64,000 nt of DNA from Entomortierella parvispora (lineage: Eukaryota; Mortierellomycota; Mortierellomycetes; Mortierellales; Mortierellaceae), in contig OY752141.1 of the NCBI GenBank assembly GCA_963573315.1, positions 3,224,001 through 3,288,000 of the forward strand, given 5' to 3'. A program made the position numbers and the translations under genes. The notes beneath the pieces were generated by a model. The model had not been told where the DNA came from and ran no database searches. It saw only the letters and a program-made list of their open reading frames with translations. Shown piece after piece: positions 46,332 to 58,293 of the stretch (position 1 is its first letter; each line of letters starts with the position of its first letter).

Positions 46332-47922
46332 ATGCTCGACTCGCTCTCGGACAAGAGCAAACACATCGCCATCGGTGCCGCGGTCGGTGTCCTTTTCACC
46401 CTCTCCACCACCGCCATTGTCCTCGCCACCTCCCGTCGCGGATTCGACTCTCATTCAAAGAACTCAAACAATACCTCCGGAAGGAACAGCAGGCGGCGGT
46501 CCTCCATCGGTGAGAGTATCAGCAACTTTATCCACCTCCCAAAGGCAAAGGCCAACCAGGATCAGATCTGTGATGGCGTCGCTGGCCTGATCGGCAACAC
46601 GCCAATGATGAGGATCAAATCCTTGAGCGACGCTACTGGATGTCAAATCCTCGCCAAGGCCGAGGTATGGGGATGATCTTGTCATTCAATGTTCCAAGAG
46701 TATCACGATTTTCTAGAGTCTAACATTCCTCTCTCTTTTACCTTTATTTCCTGTAGTTCCTCAATCCAGGTGGAAGCACAAAGGACAGAGTCGCCTTGAG
46801 CATGATCAACACTGCTGAGAAACAACATATTTTGACCCCAGGAAATGGATCCACGATCTTTGAAGGAACCGTTGGATCGACTGGCATTTCGCTCGCAATG
46901 ATGGCAAAAGCTCGTGGATACAATGCCTGGATTGTCATGCCAGACGATGTCGCGCTCGAGAAATCTCAACTACTAGAGAAATTGGGTGCTCACGTGGAAA
47001 AGGTTCGACCTGTCAGTATCGTGGACAAGAATCAGTTTGTAAACTTGGCCAAGAGACGTGCAGAGGAATTCGGAAAAGATGGACAGGAAGCCTCGAGCGA
47101 CAAGACTGGATTTTTCGCCGATCAATTCGAAAACCTTGCCAATTTTGAGGCGCACTTTACAACAACTGGACCCGAGATTTACAGGCAAACTCAAGGAGAC
47201 GTGGATGCAATTGTCATGGGAGCAGGTAACACTTTGGCATCCACTCTTTGAGGATCAGACAAAAGAAATCTAGACACGCTGAAGGGATCTCATTGACCAA
47301 CTACTTTGTCGCCATGATATTTAGGCACTGGAGGTACACTCGCCGGAGTCGCGAAATATCTGAAGTCACGCCTTCCCGATCTGAGGGCATATCTCGTGGA
47401 TCCACAGGGATCTGGACTGTTCAACAAGGTCAAATACAACATCATGTACTCTCCTACTGAGAAGGAAGGCAAGAGAAAGAGACATCAAGTCGACACTGTG
47501 GTTGAGGGCGTTGGAATCAACCGGTTGACCCGCAACTTTGCCATGTCCGAGGGCTTTATTGACGATGCGATTCGCGTGACGGATCAGGAGGCTGTTGACA
47601 TGGCTCGCTATCTCGTAAACCAGGAGGGTCTCTTTATTGGATCGTCCTCAGCTGTCAACTGTGTGGGCGCTGTCCGGATTGCTCGTGAACTTGGACCTGG
47701 ACACACTATCGTCACATTGCTGTGCGATTCTGGCCAGCGCCACTTGACAAAGTTTTGGTAAGACAATGAGATAGATGTTGATGTTCCACTGCATTGTTTT
47801 TTTGCCCTTTCTGACTCGAATCATGTCTTTCACCATCTCGCTTCTTTAGGAATGACGAATACCTGGTCAAGCAAGGCCTCGAGGTCAAGGACGTGGTAGA
47901 TAACTTGGACTTTATCGTGTGA
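46332..47922 (+). CDS. Mcy1-like, membrane-anchored cysteine-synthase family protein
   Basis: Four exons (46332-46664, 46757-47225, 47325-47757, 47850-47922) give 435 residues. An N-terminal helix near residues 11-34 (IAIGAAVGVLFTLSTTAIVL) is followed by a basic Ser-rich linker, then a type II PLP fold. It opens GNTPMMRIKSL, has the PLP lysine in FLNPGGSTKDRVA, the Thr/Ser loop GTVGSTGIS, the phosphate-binding glycine loop GAGTGGTLAG and, near the end, GSSSAVN. Yeast Mcy1 has this layout and sits at the mitochondrial outer membrane; the family is related to O-acetylserine sulfhydrylase but its physiological reaction is uncertain. Cysteine synthase activity is therefore possible, not shown. 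Divergent from mitochondrial PheRS and followed 120 bp later by PSD1. Confidence 0.88.
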
Positions 47923-48042
47923 ACAAAAATGCCAATAAAAAAAGTCACGTAAAAAAAACTCAGCCACACAAATGGCAAGGAACGGAGGTCTTTCCTGCAT
48001 GGGTTATTCATTCTCTCTTTTCCGTTTTTTATTCATTCAGGA

Positions 48043-49928
48043 ATGCAAGCAGCCATGCAACGACAGACGATGCCGCTCTCGCGCATGGTCCTCCGCCGCA
48101 CGGGAATAGTTGGTGCCATGTCGATTCGACAGCCATCCCCTTACCTACAGAGACACTTTCATGTCTCTCGAAAGGTGCTTTCACAAGAGTCACACAGCAA
48201 CAGCACGAAGAAGGGCTCCTTTGCCAGTAAGGAAAACAATACATAATGCAATCACAAAGCACAATACTCGGACCGTATTGCGGAAAAGACTTTTGGCCTT
48301 GCAAAGAAAAAAACCCCGACTCTGTTTCTCTAATTGTCTGTCTTTTCCTCTTGAAAAGGTCGCGTGGTGGATGCATGGAAGGGCACGCCGGTCAAATGGT
48401 CGCCTATCCCCATCGGACTGGGCCTCGCTTTTATTGCCTTTTTGCAATACAACAAGATCATGCGACGTGAATCCGAGCGTGAACACGGTGTTTCCAAAGC
48501 CGTCATCGTTGGACCTTGGCATGTAAGTTTATTGCCCTGAAATATTTTTCTATTATAGAGGAATGATTATCCAGGACTAATAATCTGCTGCTGCTCATTC
48601 TCCATTTGACGAGAGTAGGTTCATATAATTAGTGAATTGCCTTTGAAGACAATATCGCAACTTTGGGGAGCTTTCAACAGCATTACGCTGCCAGTGTGGT
48701 TCCGTGAACCTGGATTCAAACTCTACAGCTGGATCTTTGGATGTAACTTGGACGAGATGAAGGATCCCAACTTGAAGAACTACAAGAACCTCAGTGAATT
48801 CTTTTACCGTGAATTGAAGGATGGTGCCCGCCCTGTCGACTATAATGCTTCTCTGGTAAAGGGCTAGAATTTGGCAATGATGTCACTCATCCGAAGCGAC
48901 AAAGAGCACATTCCTAATATGGTGATTTTCTTCATGTTCTGTTTTTGGTAGGTCTCCCCGTCAGATGGAAGGGTTTTCCATTTTGGATTGGTGGATGGAT
49001 CCAGAGTAGAGCAGATCAAGGGCATGTCGTACTCACTGGATGATTTCCTCGGTTCCCAAAAAGCGGCCGAAACTGCCGAGATCATCAAGTCGACGCACTC
49101 GGCTAACATTGTGGATGAGGAAGAGTTTGCAGAGGTGAACGGGATTTCGTACACCTTGGACAGTTTGCTCGGTCATGACCAACACACTACTTTGGAACAC
49201 AAGAAGCAGGACTCGCAGGGAAATGTCGTCCGGGATGAAGAGGCTGACAAGAAATCTCAAGAGCAAGGATCGGAATCACAGGAAGAATTGAAGTTGCGTC
49301 CAGGCAACGCGCTGTTTTTTTGCGTTATTTATTTGGCCCCAGGCGATTACCATCGCTTCCACTCCCCGACCAACTGGGTAGCAGAGACCAGACGTCATTT
49401 CTCGGGAGAGTTATACTCTGTATCGCCGTGGATGGTGAAGCAATTGCAGGATCTGTTTGTGCTGAATGAACGTGTAGTCTTGCTGGGCAAGTGGCGTCAT
49501 GGATTCTTTTCAATGGTTCCTGTGGGAGCGACCAATGTCGGCAGTATCGTCTTGAACTTTGATAAGGTATGACGCTGGAAATGTGTTTTTTTTACTAGGA
49601 CCCACGTTGTCTTTAGGCTGTAATCAGAAGCGAGGTTGGTTTTTTTTTTTTTTCACGACTTACTGATATTTTCGTTTTCTTTTGCTTTTTGTAGGAACTT
49701 CGCACTAACAGAAGAGAGGACCGGTATAAGCGTGGACAAGGCGAGCTGCTATACAGTGGTGTGAGCCGTCTGTTGAACGGCCAGCCTTTGCATGTGGGCG
49801 AGGAAATGGGAGGATTCAAGTTGGGATCAACTGTGGTGTTAGTATTTGAGGCGCCCGAACACTTCAAGTTTTTGATCGAGCCTGGCCAGCGGGTCAAGAT
49901 GGGTCAACCGTTGGGACAGATCGAGTAG
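48043..49928 (+). CDS. PSD1: mitochondrial phosphatidylserine decarboxylase
   Basis: Five exons (48043-48226, 48359-48522, 48619-48855, 48952-49566, 49695-49928) give 477 residues. An Arg-rich presequence (1-50) precedes one membrane helix (IPIGLGLAFIAFLQY, near 75-90), placing the enzyme in the inner membrane facing the intermembrane space. The catalytic triad of the family is visible: Asp in VSPSDGRV, His in GDYHRFHSP, Ser in the self-cleavage motif LGST near residue 440. Autocleavage there creates the pyruvoyl group of the small subunit. The reaction converts phosphatidylserine to phosphatidylethanolamine (EC 4.1.1.65). Between the Asp and His motifs lies a charged fungal insertion of about 60 residues containing Lys/Glu/Gln-rich sequence. 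The mid-length frame is uninterrupted. Confidence 0.93.
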
Positions 49929-50617
49929 ATGGTAGATGATTTTTATTAGTAAATGTAGAAATAGAAAGGGCCGAAGTCGCATCATCACGTCATGCAACAC
50001 AGCAAAAGAAAGTCAAAGGGAGGAAGCAAAGAATGTAAAGAGGATGTGCAGAGAAAGAAAGAGAGAGTTCTGATTGGCTGAGCCATTTTTTGTCCCTTTT
50101 TTCAGATCTCTCGGTGTGTCCCTTGATTTCCTCGGCCGCTTCTAACGGACAGAGAGGGGAGGAGGCGGGCAAGGAGTGGTGAGGGAAGAAGGAAGGGATG
50201 GAGGGAATGAAGATCGATCCACAGAGCAAGAAGGTGATCCAGCAGGATATCTCAATGGCAACGGCAATAACAACAACAACAACAACGGAAGAAGTGGCCG
50301 TGGGCTCCTGTTTCCTCAAACAGAGAGAGAGAGTTGTTCTCGGACTGTTCTTTTTTTTTTTTTTTTAACCTCGGCCCTTCGCCCTGGCGGTGCAGGAAAA
50401 CCAAAAGCAAAGCCCGAACATCCCATCCCATCCCATCCCTTCCCATCGCTTTTCTTTCTCTTTGTTTGAGCAAATCTTCCTTCCCTGCCTCATCTCTTCC
50501 TCGGGTCATCCTCCTTTGCTCAATTCCGTCCATCTTCCATCCTCCATCTCTCTTTACCTCTCCTCCGCACCACATTTCAAAGTCTGCTCTCTTCTGTACT
50601 AGCCTCCATCTCTCGAG
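49929..50617. other. spacer between PSD1 and the glycosyltransferase gene
   Basis: About 690 bp with no gene. It includes an AAC trinucleotide tract (50267-50287), a T-run (50350-50366), tandem catcccatcccatccc (50421-50437) and a CT-rich stretch leading to the glycosyltransferase start, the likely promoter and leader. Confidence 0.55.
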
Positions 50618-52266
50618 ATGAACCATAACGAGTTCAATGCAAAGGCCTCTTCGCAGGTCACCGCCATCCTCCGGAGCTACTGGCGAGCAAGGAGGGTAAG
50701 AAGAAATGGACCGAGTCAGGATCGTCTGCTTCCTCGCTGCTTCTTCGATCACCTTGCTAACCTATACTCACTTTTACCTCTTTTTTCAATACATAAAGTA
50801 CATGTATATCATCCCCGCCGGATTAGCCCTCTGGACCTTGATCCTGACGATCTCACACCTTTCCAGCTATGATGGCAAGTGCACCCATCCTATGACCCTG
50901 ATAGAGCTGTTTTTATCTTTATCTTCTATACGACAAAAAAAGTCTCGGCCCTTGCCCTCGTCCTAACCCTACAGCCCTTCAATTGATACAAATAGATCCT
51001 GAACACACTCTCGAAAAGAAGGGGCGCTATGATCCAATGTCAACATCGACCTTGGAACAGAACCCAACTGCATACAAACCCATCCTCCTCAACCCTCTGC
51101 CACAACAGGAATACACCTACCAATGGCCTCCCAATATTCGGAAACCCCTTTGCATGCCAAAGATCTATGTCTACCCCGATAGCGCAAAGATGGGCGAGTT
51201 TCAGGTCTCAGAGGTCGCACACATGGGCACCAACTACATTGCTGAACAGATCCTGCTGGCGCAATTGAGAGACAAGAGCTCGAGCGTTTACAAGAACTAT
51301 GTGACAGAAAACCCCGAGGAGGCTGATTTCTTCTATATCCCCTTTGTCGGATCCAAATACTTGTGCGATTGCTGGTTCACAAAAGGAATCAAGGGCGACT
51401 GCGATGTGGATGAAAAGTATGCGATACCAATGATGCGACATATCTGGGAAGACTATCCTTACTGGAACAGGACCTGGGGACGTGATCACATCATGGCTCA
51501 TCCCATGGACAGTGCTTCCAACTACTACAAGTCCAAGGATATGATGGCCAATGCCACGTTCTTGACAACTGTGGGCGACAAGAGAGTGACCTCAAGTGTG
51601 GATGGTCGTTCGAGACGTTATGACGACATTGTCATCCCCTCCGCCACGGCCCTCTTGAACTTGGTTGAGGGCATGGTCCCAGAGGAATACTTGACTCCAG
51701 AGGGTCAACCGTTGACGGGCAAACGTGATATCTTGGCCATCTTTGGAGGTCGTTACCAGGATGTGAAGCCCGAAGATTCCTACTCTGCTGGCATCCGATC
51801 GCTGCTATTCAATGGATTGGACCAACAACCAGACTACAGGTTTTCCCCTGGCTGGGACAACTCTGTCTATACACAACTCTTGACACAGTCTCGGTATGGT
51901 CTGGCGCCCATGGGTTACACGCTGGACACGACTCGTATCTGGGAATACATTGCCTTTGGCGTCGTACCCATCATTATTGCCGATGGAATCGTTGAGCCGT
52001 TCGAGGACGACATGGACTGGGATAGCTTCACTGTTCGGATTAGACGCGCGGATGCCCACCGACTGGATGTGATTTTGAGATCCATCTCGGAGAAGGAGTA
52101 TGAGCGCAAGCGACAGGCTCTCTGGACCCATGGTCGCCAGGCATTGTTGAACAAGGACGCCTGGAACTTGATTGTGCGGTCTTTGTGCAGGAAGGGCCGT
52201 CTGGAGGGTATGCGTACCATCAACCACGACAAACACGTCCCACTGGAGTCTACCGTATCCGTATAG
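50618..52266 (+). CDS. exostosin-type glycosyltransferase (GT47 family)
   Basis: Three exons (50618-50695, 50799-50874, 50975-52266) give 481 residues. A short cytoplasmic head is followed by one signal-anchor helix (YIIPAGLALWTLILTISHL, residues about 29-47) and a luminal domain, so it is a type II Golgi or ER protein. The luminal part follows the exostosin pattern: KIYVYPDSAKMGEF near its start, NPEEADFFYIPF, a midpart with IVIPSAT and ILAIFGGRYQD, and the nucleotide-sugar-binding C-terminal block around YGLAPMGYTLDTTRIWEYIAFGVVPIIIAD, which I describe here in pieces. The donor sugar cannot be read. The second intron starts with GC (GCAAGT at 50875) and not GT; only this splice restores the frame. 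N-glycosylation sites (NRT, NAT) fit luminal placement. Confidence 0.87.
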
Positions 52267-53906
52267 AAAGTCGGGAAGGTGTAAAATTTTGGAAGAAGGA
52301 AAAAAACCATCCTTTATAATATGCTATCTACTCCAAAGATCCCTTCCTCTTTCCAAATAACTTTGTAGAAATAACAAAGAAGAATTGAAAGAAACGAATT
52401 GATTATTGTTCATCCGTGTCGAGTTGTCGTGGGGACGCGTTCAAGGTTGAGTAAAGACGAGCTGGTTCTAGAGCTCAGTCGACAACCCAATCAACTTAAA
52501 AAGATGTCTTTGTTGACACCCTAAAATATGTCCACAGTCTGCCAAACACAACTGAGAGAAAATAGGGGAGAAAATGAGTGAACGCGTGTGGTCCATATCG
52601 ACAATTGACGATTAAAATCGTTCAAAAAGTACCAGTGTGCCTGGGTCGGTGATTCAGAGTAGTATCTGATTAGCGCTCAATCTGTGCCTTGGCTTCCGGT
52701 GGTCAAAGCTGTTCTCGATTTCTTACTACTGTTCTAATAGAACAAAACTATGACATCCTGACTGGACCGTCTCTCCAAAAGTCAACTAGGTACGATTTCG
52801 GTCGGCCGTGTTGTCTTGGCCTCCCCCAGAACCTCAGGATTTAGCGCGATAGCATCTGACTTTGGCCCTTGAGTTTATATACAACTGTGTTTGTTGTATC
52901 ACAGTGATCAGGGGCTTGTATCCAACGCTGAATACTGCTCAAGGTCCTTCTGCTTTCATTGAGATACACTCTCGAGGATACAAGAAAAGAAGGACACGTG
53001 TATTCGAAGTCTGCAGGGTGGATAGGTCCTGAAAAAAAGACGCGGGACTGTGATGGAACACAGTCTTGGAGTTCCTGAAATCCGTGACAGTGAAATGGAA
53101 ATGAACTACAACGGAGGAATAACTATGGAGATTGGGAGAGAGTGTGAGAAAGAGGGAGGAAGGGAGAGGAACACGACTTTTCTTTCAAGCAAAAGGTATT
53201 ATCGACGTGGAGCAGACCTGCAGAGATGACGTGATTCATCACTCTTGTTGGTGGTGCGATGATAGGCAATTAAATTGGCCGATCCTGCAGTGTGCAATGA
53301 TGGTGGGGCCATACAGGACACAGAGACGCGTCCGCTCTTCTCCAGATTCGATTTGCAAGGTCCTCTCGCGTGTGTCACAGGCTCAAGAGGAAGGAGCCCG
53401 AAGCAGGCTGTACAGCATCCAGAGGCAATGGCCACGCCTGCTTTTGACCTTGCAACATCCTCGGTGTGTGTGTGCGTGTAAGTGTGTGTGTGTGTCGCAG
53501 GATGGTTGGCGGAGGCCCTGACCAGACTAGCTTTTCCCCCTTTTGCGCCCCCTTGCGCCGAGTCCCACAGATGGACATCTTCCAGGAAGACACAGGGAGA
53601 GAACAGAGAGAAAGGCAAGATGTTGTCATGCTCCTTCGCATTCACATTGACAACGCACGCTCTCCCGCCCAGCAAGTGAAAGAAGAAAAAATCATGCAAA
53701 GAGAGGCGGGCACTGCAAGCCCCTATATTTGCCGAGTTCTTTTCTTTTCTTCTTTTCTTTTTTATCATTTCTTTCTTCACTCTGGAACCAAGCTCCCTCT
53801 TTTCCCTCTTGTCGCCATCAAGTCCTCCATTCGACCATTTCTTCGTCCTACTCTCTCTGTCTCTTCCTTCCTTCCTTCCTCGCTCTCTCTTTCGCTCTTT
53901 CTCGTC
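52267..53906. other. 1.6 kb spacer, no gene seen
   Basis: Between the glycosyltransferase stop and the stathmin-like start. AT-richer in its first half. A small palindrome gttctaatagaac lies near 52728-52740. GT-rich sequence occurs at 53460-53495 and a strongly pyrimidine-rich stretch at 53740-53905, probably the promoter and leader of the stathmin-like gene. Open frames on either strand lack motifs and splice logic. Confidence 0.55.
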
Positions 53907-55274
53907 ATGGCCAGCAACATCTCCTTCGGTGAGAACCAGCAACTTTCCAAGGATCAACAGGCCGCCCAGAACGATGACAACCTTCTAGCCGAACTCGAAG
54001 TCGGCGGTGGCAAACCTATTGTGCCCCCACACCTGTTGGCACGACTTCATCAACACGACACTCCTGACATGTAAAACACAATATGAAAAACAAGGATACA
54101 TGGACACACCATGCAAATCAGGCAGCGTGTGAATATTTTTTTAGGATCTAAACCTCTCCTCAACCCTCTCCTTTCTCTTTGTGCATTGACTTTTACCCAG
54201 CACGCAGCAAGCCATCAGCAACAAGCTGGCCGAGGCAGAGGAGCGCCGTAAAAAGTTGGAGGAGGAACGCGTCCAAAAGGCACGCGAGAATGTCAACCAC
54301 GCCAAAGAGGTCTCGGAGAAGAACAAGCAGGACCAGGATCAAAACCGAGACGAGTCCTTGGAACGTCTTCGTGAGAAGCAAGAGAATGCAGAGCGAGCAC
54401 GTCAGGAACAGGTAAAGTTTCCCTCCTTCCCTCCTTCCCCTCCCTCGCTCTCTCTCTTTCTTTTGCATGCAAAAGAGCAAAAGAGTTAAAAATGACGTTC
54501 GATGGCGGGATGGATTGACTAAAATACACCACCAAAAAGGAAACATCACCGACAATGATCAATTCTGCACTTGGTTCAGCAATGGAATTCTTCCACACTA
54601 ACTTCACAAGTTGGTTCGCCATTACCTTGTTCCTTTTTCAACCATCGATAGGAGAGAGCGCGTTTGGCCAAGTTAGAGGGACATTCAGCCAAAGTGGCCG
54701 CCTTCCAGAAAGAAGAGAGGTAAATAATAAAGACTGCCCCAAACATCCATCAGAGAACCCATTACTGCCATTGCATGGGTTGCTAGTCGAACTAAAACTA
54801 AAAACGACCCTTGTTTATTAGTGCGGCTCGTGACAACGAGATCCGAGAGATCAAGGAAAAGTTGGACCAGGCAGAAGCTCGTCGCAAGGCCTTGGAGGAA
54901 GAAAAGGTCCAAAAGTTGGAGGAACATCTTCAAAAGGTGAAGCAGGTCCAGACAGCCGACACAGAGTCTCAGTACGAACAGCACAAACTGGATCTGGATC
55001 AAAAAATGAAGGCGGTCGAACAACGAAGATTGGATCTCGAGAATGCATTGAAAGAAAAGATCCAGGCTCGACAATTGCTTGCCGATCAAGTTCGTCAACG
55101 TAAGAATGGGAAAGTGGGAACACAATAGCAAGGGACTTTGTGTTCTCGTCACTCCTCGGATGGTGGGCCATCACTAACACTCTTTGTTTTTCTTCTTTTT
55201 ACCTTTTTCTTCTGCATGCCATAGGCCAACAGGAGCAAGGGGCTTCTTCCACGGAATCCAATGCAGAGGCGTAA
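53907..55274 (+). CDS. stathmin-like coiled-coil protein
   Basis: Five exons (53907-54070, 54201-54411, 54652-54719, 54822-55099, 55225-55274) give 256 residues; all phases agree. After about 55 mixed residues the protein is one nearly continuous charged alpha helix with two stathmin-like repeats: AEERRKKLEEERVQKAREN near residue 65 and AEARRKALEEEKVQKLEEH near residue 160. The end is a short Gln/Ser-rich tail. In animals stathmins sequester tubulin dimers through such helical repeats; a microtubule role here is inferred. The assignment rests on the helix pattern and repeat spelling, which general coiled coils can mimic. Each internal exon ends within the helix. Confidence 0.72.
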
Positions 55275-55595
55275 AGAAGATGACGCCCGGGACCTTTTCA
55301 TATCAGCACGGACAGGGGATCTATTGCCAACGAATTCTCGGTAAACAGCAGCCTTCACTTTGCGATGCATTGGTGTCGACAGTAATAAATAATCCCTATC
55401 CAGAGTATCCGTGCGATCGGTTTGGCTAGACCGAAAGGGTCTGGAGAGTCCTGGCTTGAGGCTCTTCGACTGAAGTCTGACAAAGAGTCAGGGTGGGCTT
55501 TTATTCAAAGTAGAAAATAATGTTATGTTGTCCCTGGCGAGAAATATCTTCGTGTCACTGTGCCTGGGGAGCGGCGCAGCAGAAAAGACTAGGTG

Positions 55596-57134
55596 ATGCA
55601 TTCGCAAGATCTTCCCCTCGTCGTCTCATCCGAATTCTCCATGGCGATGATCCAGTCGAAGCATCCTCTAAGCCTACCTGAGATCCGAAGCGTGGTGGCC
55701 CAATACCTCGATAATCCCAACCTCGCCGCCGCTGCCCTTGTCTCCAGGGACTGGAACGCCACCTGTTCCTCGGTACTCTATGAAACGGCCGAAATCGACA
55801 ATACATTTATCAAACCCAATATCGGCCTATCCGCCCACGCAAAGCACGTCCGGGATCTAACCATGCGCATGTACCGAAACTACCAGAAACTCCCACTGAG
55901 TTTCTTCATTGATGGCGACACATCAAAGGGTTTGGTCTTTACTCGGCTCAAGAAGCTATATCTCAAGCTGTCTTTTGATTTGACCACGGATGACTGGTGG
56001 AAAGGAGCCTCACTGATCGCTACCCAGAATCCAGGGCTGGAAGAACTTCGGATCGCCACGGAAGTATCCGCGATATTCATTAATGCCCTCTTGGAATCAT
56101 GTCCACGACTTGCCCGGCTATCCTTTTCTGACCTCGCGATGAATAAGAAGGTGATGGGCGCGCTACTGAATTTGTGCACAGCAAACAGATTGGACTCCTT
56201 GATCATGAAACGTGTCAATTCATCCAAAGATGGCCAAACTGCTGTTCAGGTCTTGGTCCAGGAATGGGCGTCACCAGTGCTGGCTCTGCCTTTAAAGCTG
56301 GAGGTGTTAAAGTTTGGTGGCAGCAGTCTGCCCATTGCAGATCAAATTGCATGGGCCCAAAGATGCCCACAGCTCAAGGTCTTGGAACTCCACCACCTTG
56401 GACATAAAGGAGCCTTCCCAACAAAGTTGCTCTGTGAGGCGCTATCCACGACACTTGCTGAGGTCAATCATCTGCACATCAACCATGGCAGACTGGCCTT
56501 GATCGATTTGGTTTTGATTTTGTCAAGCTTTGGACCAGGACCGCGGATCAAATACCTTGGCCTTGGACGGACCTCGGAAAAAACGGAGTATAAGCCGCGG
56601 GTTCTGTGGCCCGTATTGAATCACCACCTCTCCGTCCTAACTCACCTGAACATGAGACTCTGCTCGACATTTTCAAGTGAAACAGTCCAGCATGCCTTGG
56701 CCTCCTTCCCTCATCTTATCAGTCTCCAAGCAAGCTGTTTGAAAGCCAAGGACATTATTGGTAACCCGAATGAAGCCGTTGAGGTGATTTGTATTGCTCC
56801 CTGGGTCTGTAAGAATCTTCAATACCTACAGGTTCCTATCACCGGTTTTCATGAAAACCCAGCACATTGGAACACTCTTGTTCTGGGGCAAATTTCGACC
56901 CTCAAATCACTGGAAGTTCTTGATATTCAGCTGCTGAATGACATTGAATGGTATAACATGCCGTTCCCATTGAAAGACTGCCTGGACATACGACTTCAGG
57001 CCGGCTTGAGCGTTTTAGCCAACTTGAAACGTATGAGGCGACTTTCCTGCTCATCTTACATGCAGCGCTTGGGACCAGCGGAATTGGAATGGATGAAAAA
57101 CACTTGGCCGAGATTCGACCCAAAGTCAAACTAG
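55596..57134 (+). CDS. F-box/leucine-rich repeat protein
   Basis: Single exon, 512 residues from the ATG at 55596; an in-frame ATG at 55641 is an alternative start. The F-box-like segment lies near residues 22-60 (HPLSLPEIRSVVAQYL, then ALVSRDWNATCSSVLYE). The remainder is a series of irregular leucine-rich repeats. The C-terminal third has WVCKNLQYLQVPITGF and LGPAELEWMKNTWPRFD, matching equivalent stretches of the other F-box gene in this window. The likely role is substrate selection for an SCF ubiquitin ligase. Lack of introns and isolation from the neighbours are shared with the first F-box gene and fit the expanded, duplicating F-box families of such fungi (inference). Confidence 0.82.
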   Translation: MHSQDLPLVVSSEFSMAMIQSKHPLSLPEIRSVVAQYLDNPNLAAAALVSRDWNATCSSVLYETAEIDNTFIKPNIGLSAHAKHVRDLTMRMYRNYQKLPLSFFIDGDTSKGLVFTRLKKLYLKLSFDLTTDDWWKGASLIATQNPGLEELRIATEVSAIFINALLESCPRLARLSFSDLAMNKKVMGALLNLCTANRLDSLIMKRVNSSKDGQTAVQVLVQEWASPVLALPLKLEVLKFGGSSLPIADQIAWAQRCPQLKVLELHHLGHKGAFPTKLLCEALSTTLAEVNHLHINHGRLALIDLVLILSSFGPGPRIKYLGLGRTSEKTEYKPRVLWPVLNHHLSVLTHLNMRLCSTFSSETVQHALASFPHLISLQASCLKAKDIIGNPNEAVEVICIAPWVCKNLQYLQVPITGFHENPAHWNTLVLGQISTLKSLEVLDIQLLNDIEWYNMPFPLKDCLDIRLQAGLSVLANLKRMRRLSCSSYMQRLGPAELEWMKNTWPRFDPKSN

Positions 57135-57346
57135 AGGTGCAGGTGGAGGCCTGGCTTGGCTATGGATGGCGAGCTGAGGAAAGTCGTTGAAGATCAATAG
57201 ATGAAAGCAGAAAACCCATAAAATGTAACTTGTAGAACGCTTTGAATACAAGGCGGGACCACAGAAACTCTCATGTCCTCTCCAACAGTTCTTTTTTTTA
57301 AAAAAAAAAGATGGTTTATTCTACTTTTGAATAGAAGGCAAAGGAT

Positions 57347-57885
57347 CTACGATCCGCGGTAGGTGGTGTACGAGAATGGGCTGAGGAGCAGCGGGATATG
57401 GTAGTGCTGCTTCTCGGCACCGGCGGCGACTTCAAAGATGATCTGGACATAAGGGTGGAAGTAACTGCTGACGCCTACAGAGGCCCAGTATTCTGCGGTC
57501 TGGAAGGTCATACGGTAGATGCCAGCAACGAGTTGGTGCGAGGGATCCAAGAGCGAGCTCACGCGTCCGTCCGCGTCAGTCAAACTAATTCATAAATGAA
57601 TAGGAAAAGTAGGCTCTGTCAGTCAGGTACAGTTTCTTGACACAACCCCAAGGGTAGTCTTCTTCGCCTCTGCACGGATAGGAGGAGTCGAGAGAATGAC
57701 GAAAGGGTCGTTCTTGTTATCAGCGATGAGTTGACAAGTGTCCAATGGGCTTACCCAGTAGCAAGTCCGCTCCAGGTGTTGTTGGCGGCAGTGTTGAGCA
57801 ACTCCAGTTTGACGGGGACGTTGCGGCCAGGGCGACCGCAGGACGAGTCGAGCACATGGCAGGTGATGGGACTTCTGGCAGCCAT
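57347..57885 (-). CDS. 5-hydroxyisourate hydrolase (transthyretin-like)
   Basis: Two exons (57885-57755 and 57584-57347) give 122 residues. The sequence has the family marks in order: ITCHVLDSSCGRPG with the catalytic His, LTDADGRVSSLL in the second exon with the active-site Arg region, HYHIPLLLSPFSYTT, and the C-terminal tetrapeptide YRGS that defines HIU hydrolases as against transport transthyretins. It converts 5-hydroxyisourate, the product of urate oxidase, to OHCU in purine breakdown. It ends in SYTTYRGS and not in a peroxisomal tripeptide, so it is probably cytosolic. Length is typical of the family. No other purine-degradation gene is in the window. Confidence 0.93.
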
Positions 57886-58293
57886 TGGACGGATGGTGGA
57901 CAGAAGGAAGGGGGAGGAATTGGGGGATGAGAGATGTGTCTGAATGCAAGAGAGATGCAGGCGGAGGGTCCCTTTTATAGTTCTCGTGCCAGGGAGCATC
58001 TTTCCGAACTGCCCGCTTTTTCCTGGGTTCTCTCCCGTGGTCGTTTCCCCCGCATCTCATTTTCTTTCCACGGCCATTTGGTTTGTGTGAAGGATATTAC
58101 TGCATAGGATAACGCGGTCCACGTCGACACGTTCCTTGGCCCTTTGTTGACCCCCGACAAGGGCTCTGGTCAAAGGGCAATCATATCTCTGTGGAGCAAT
58201 TGCATGTTTGTTTTATATATTTTTGGTTGCTTTCCTATGCTTCTTTGGCTTGGAAGTATTGTTTTTTATTGTTTAGAGCGACAAAACAATAAT
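57886..58293. promoter_or_regulatory. promoter region of the HIU hydrolase gene
   Basis: 408 bp between the HIU hydrolase start and the eS8 stop, both on the minus strand. It holds the hydrolase promoter and the eS8 3' region, which is T-rich (58205-58275). No specific element identified. Confidence 0.45.
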
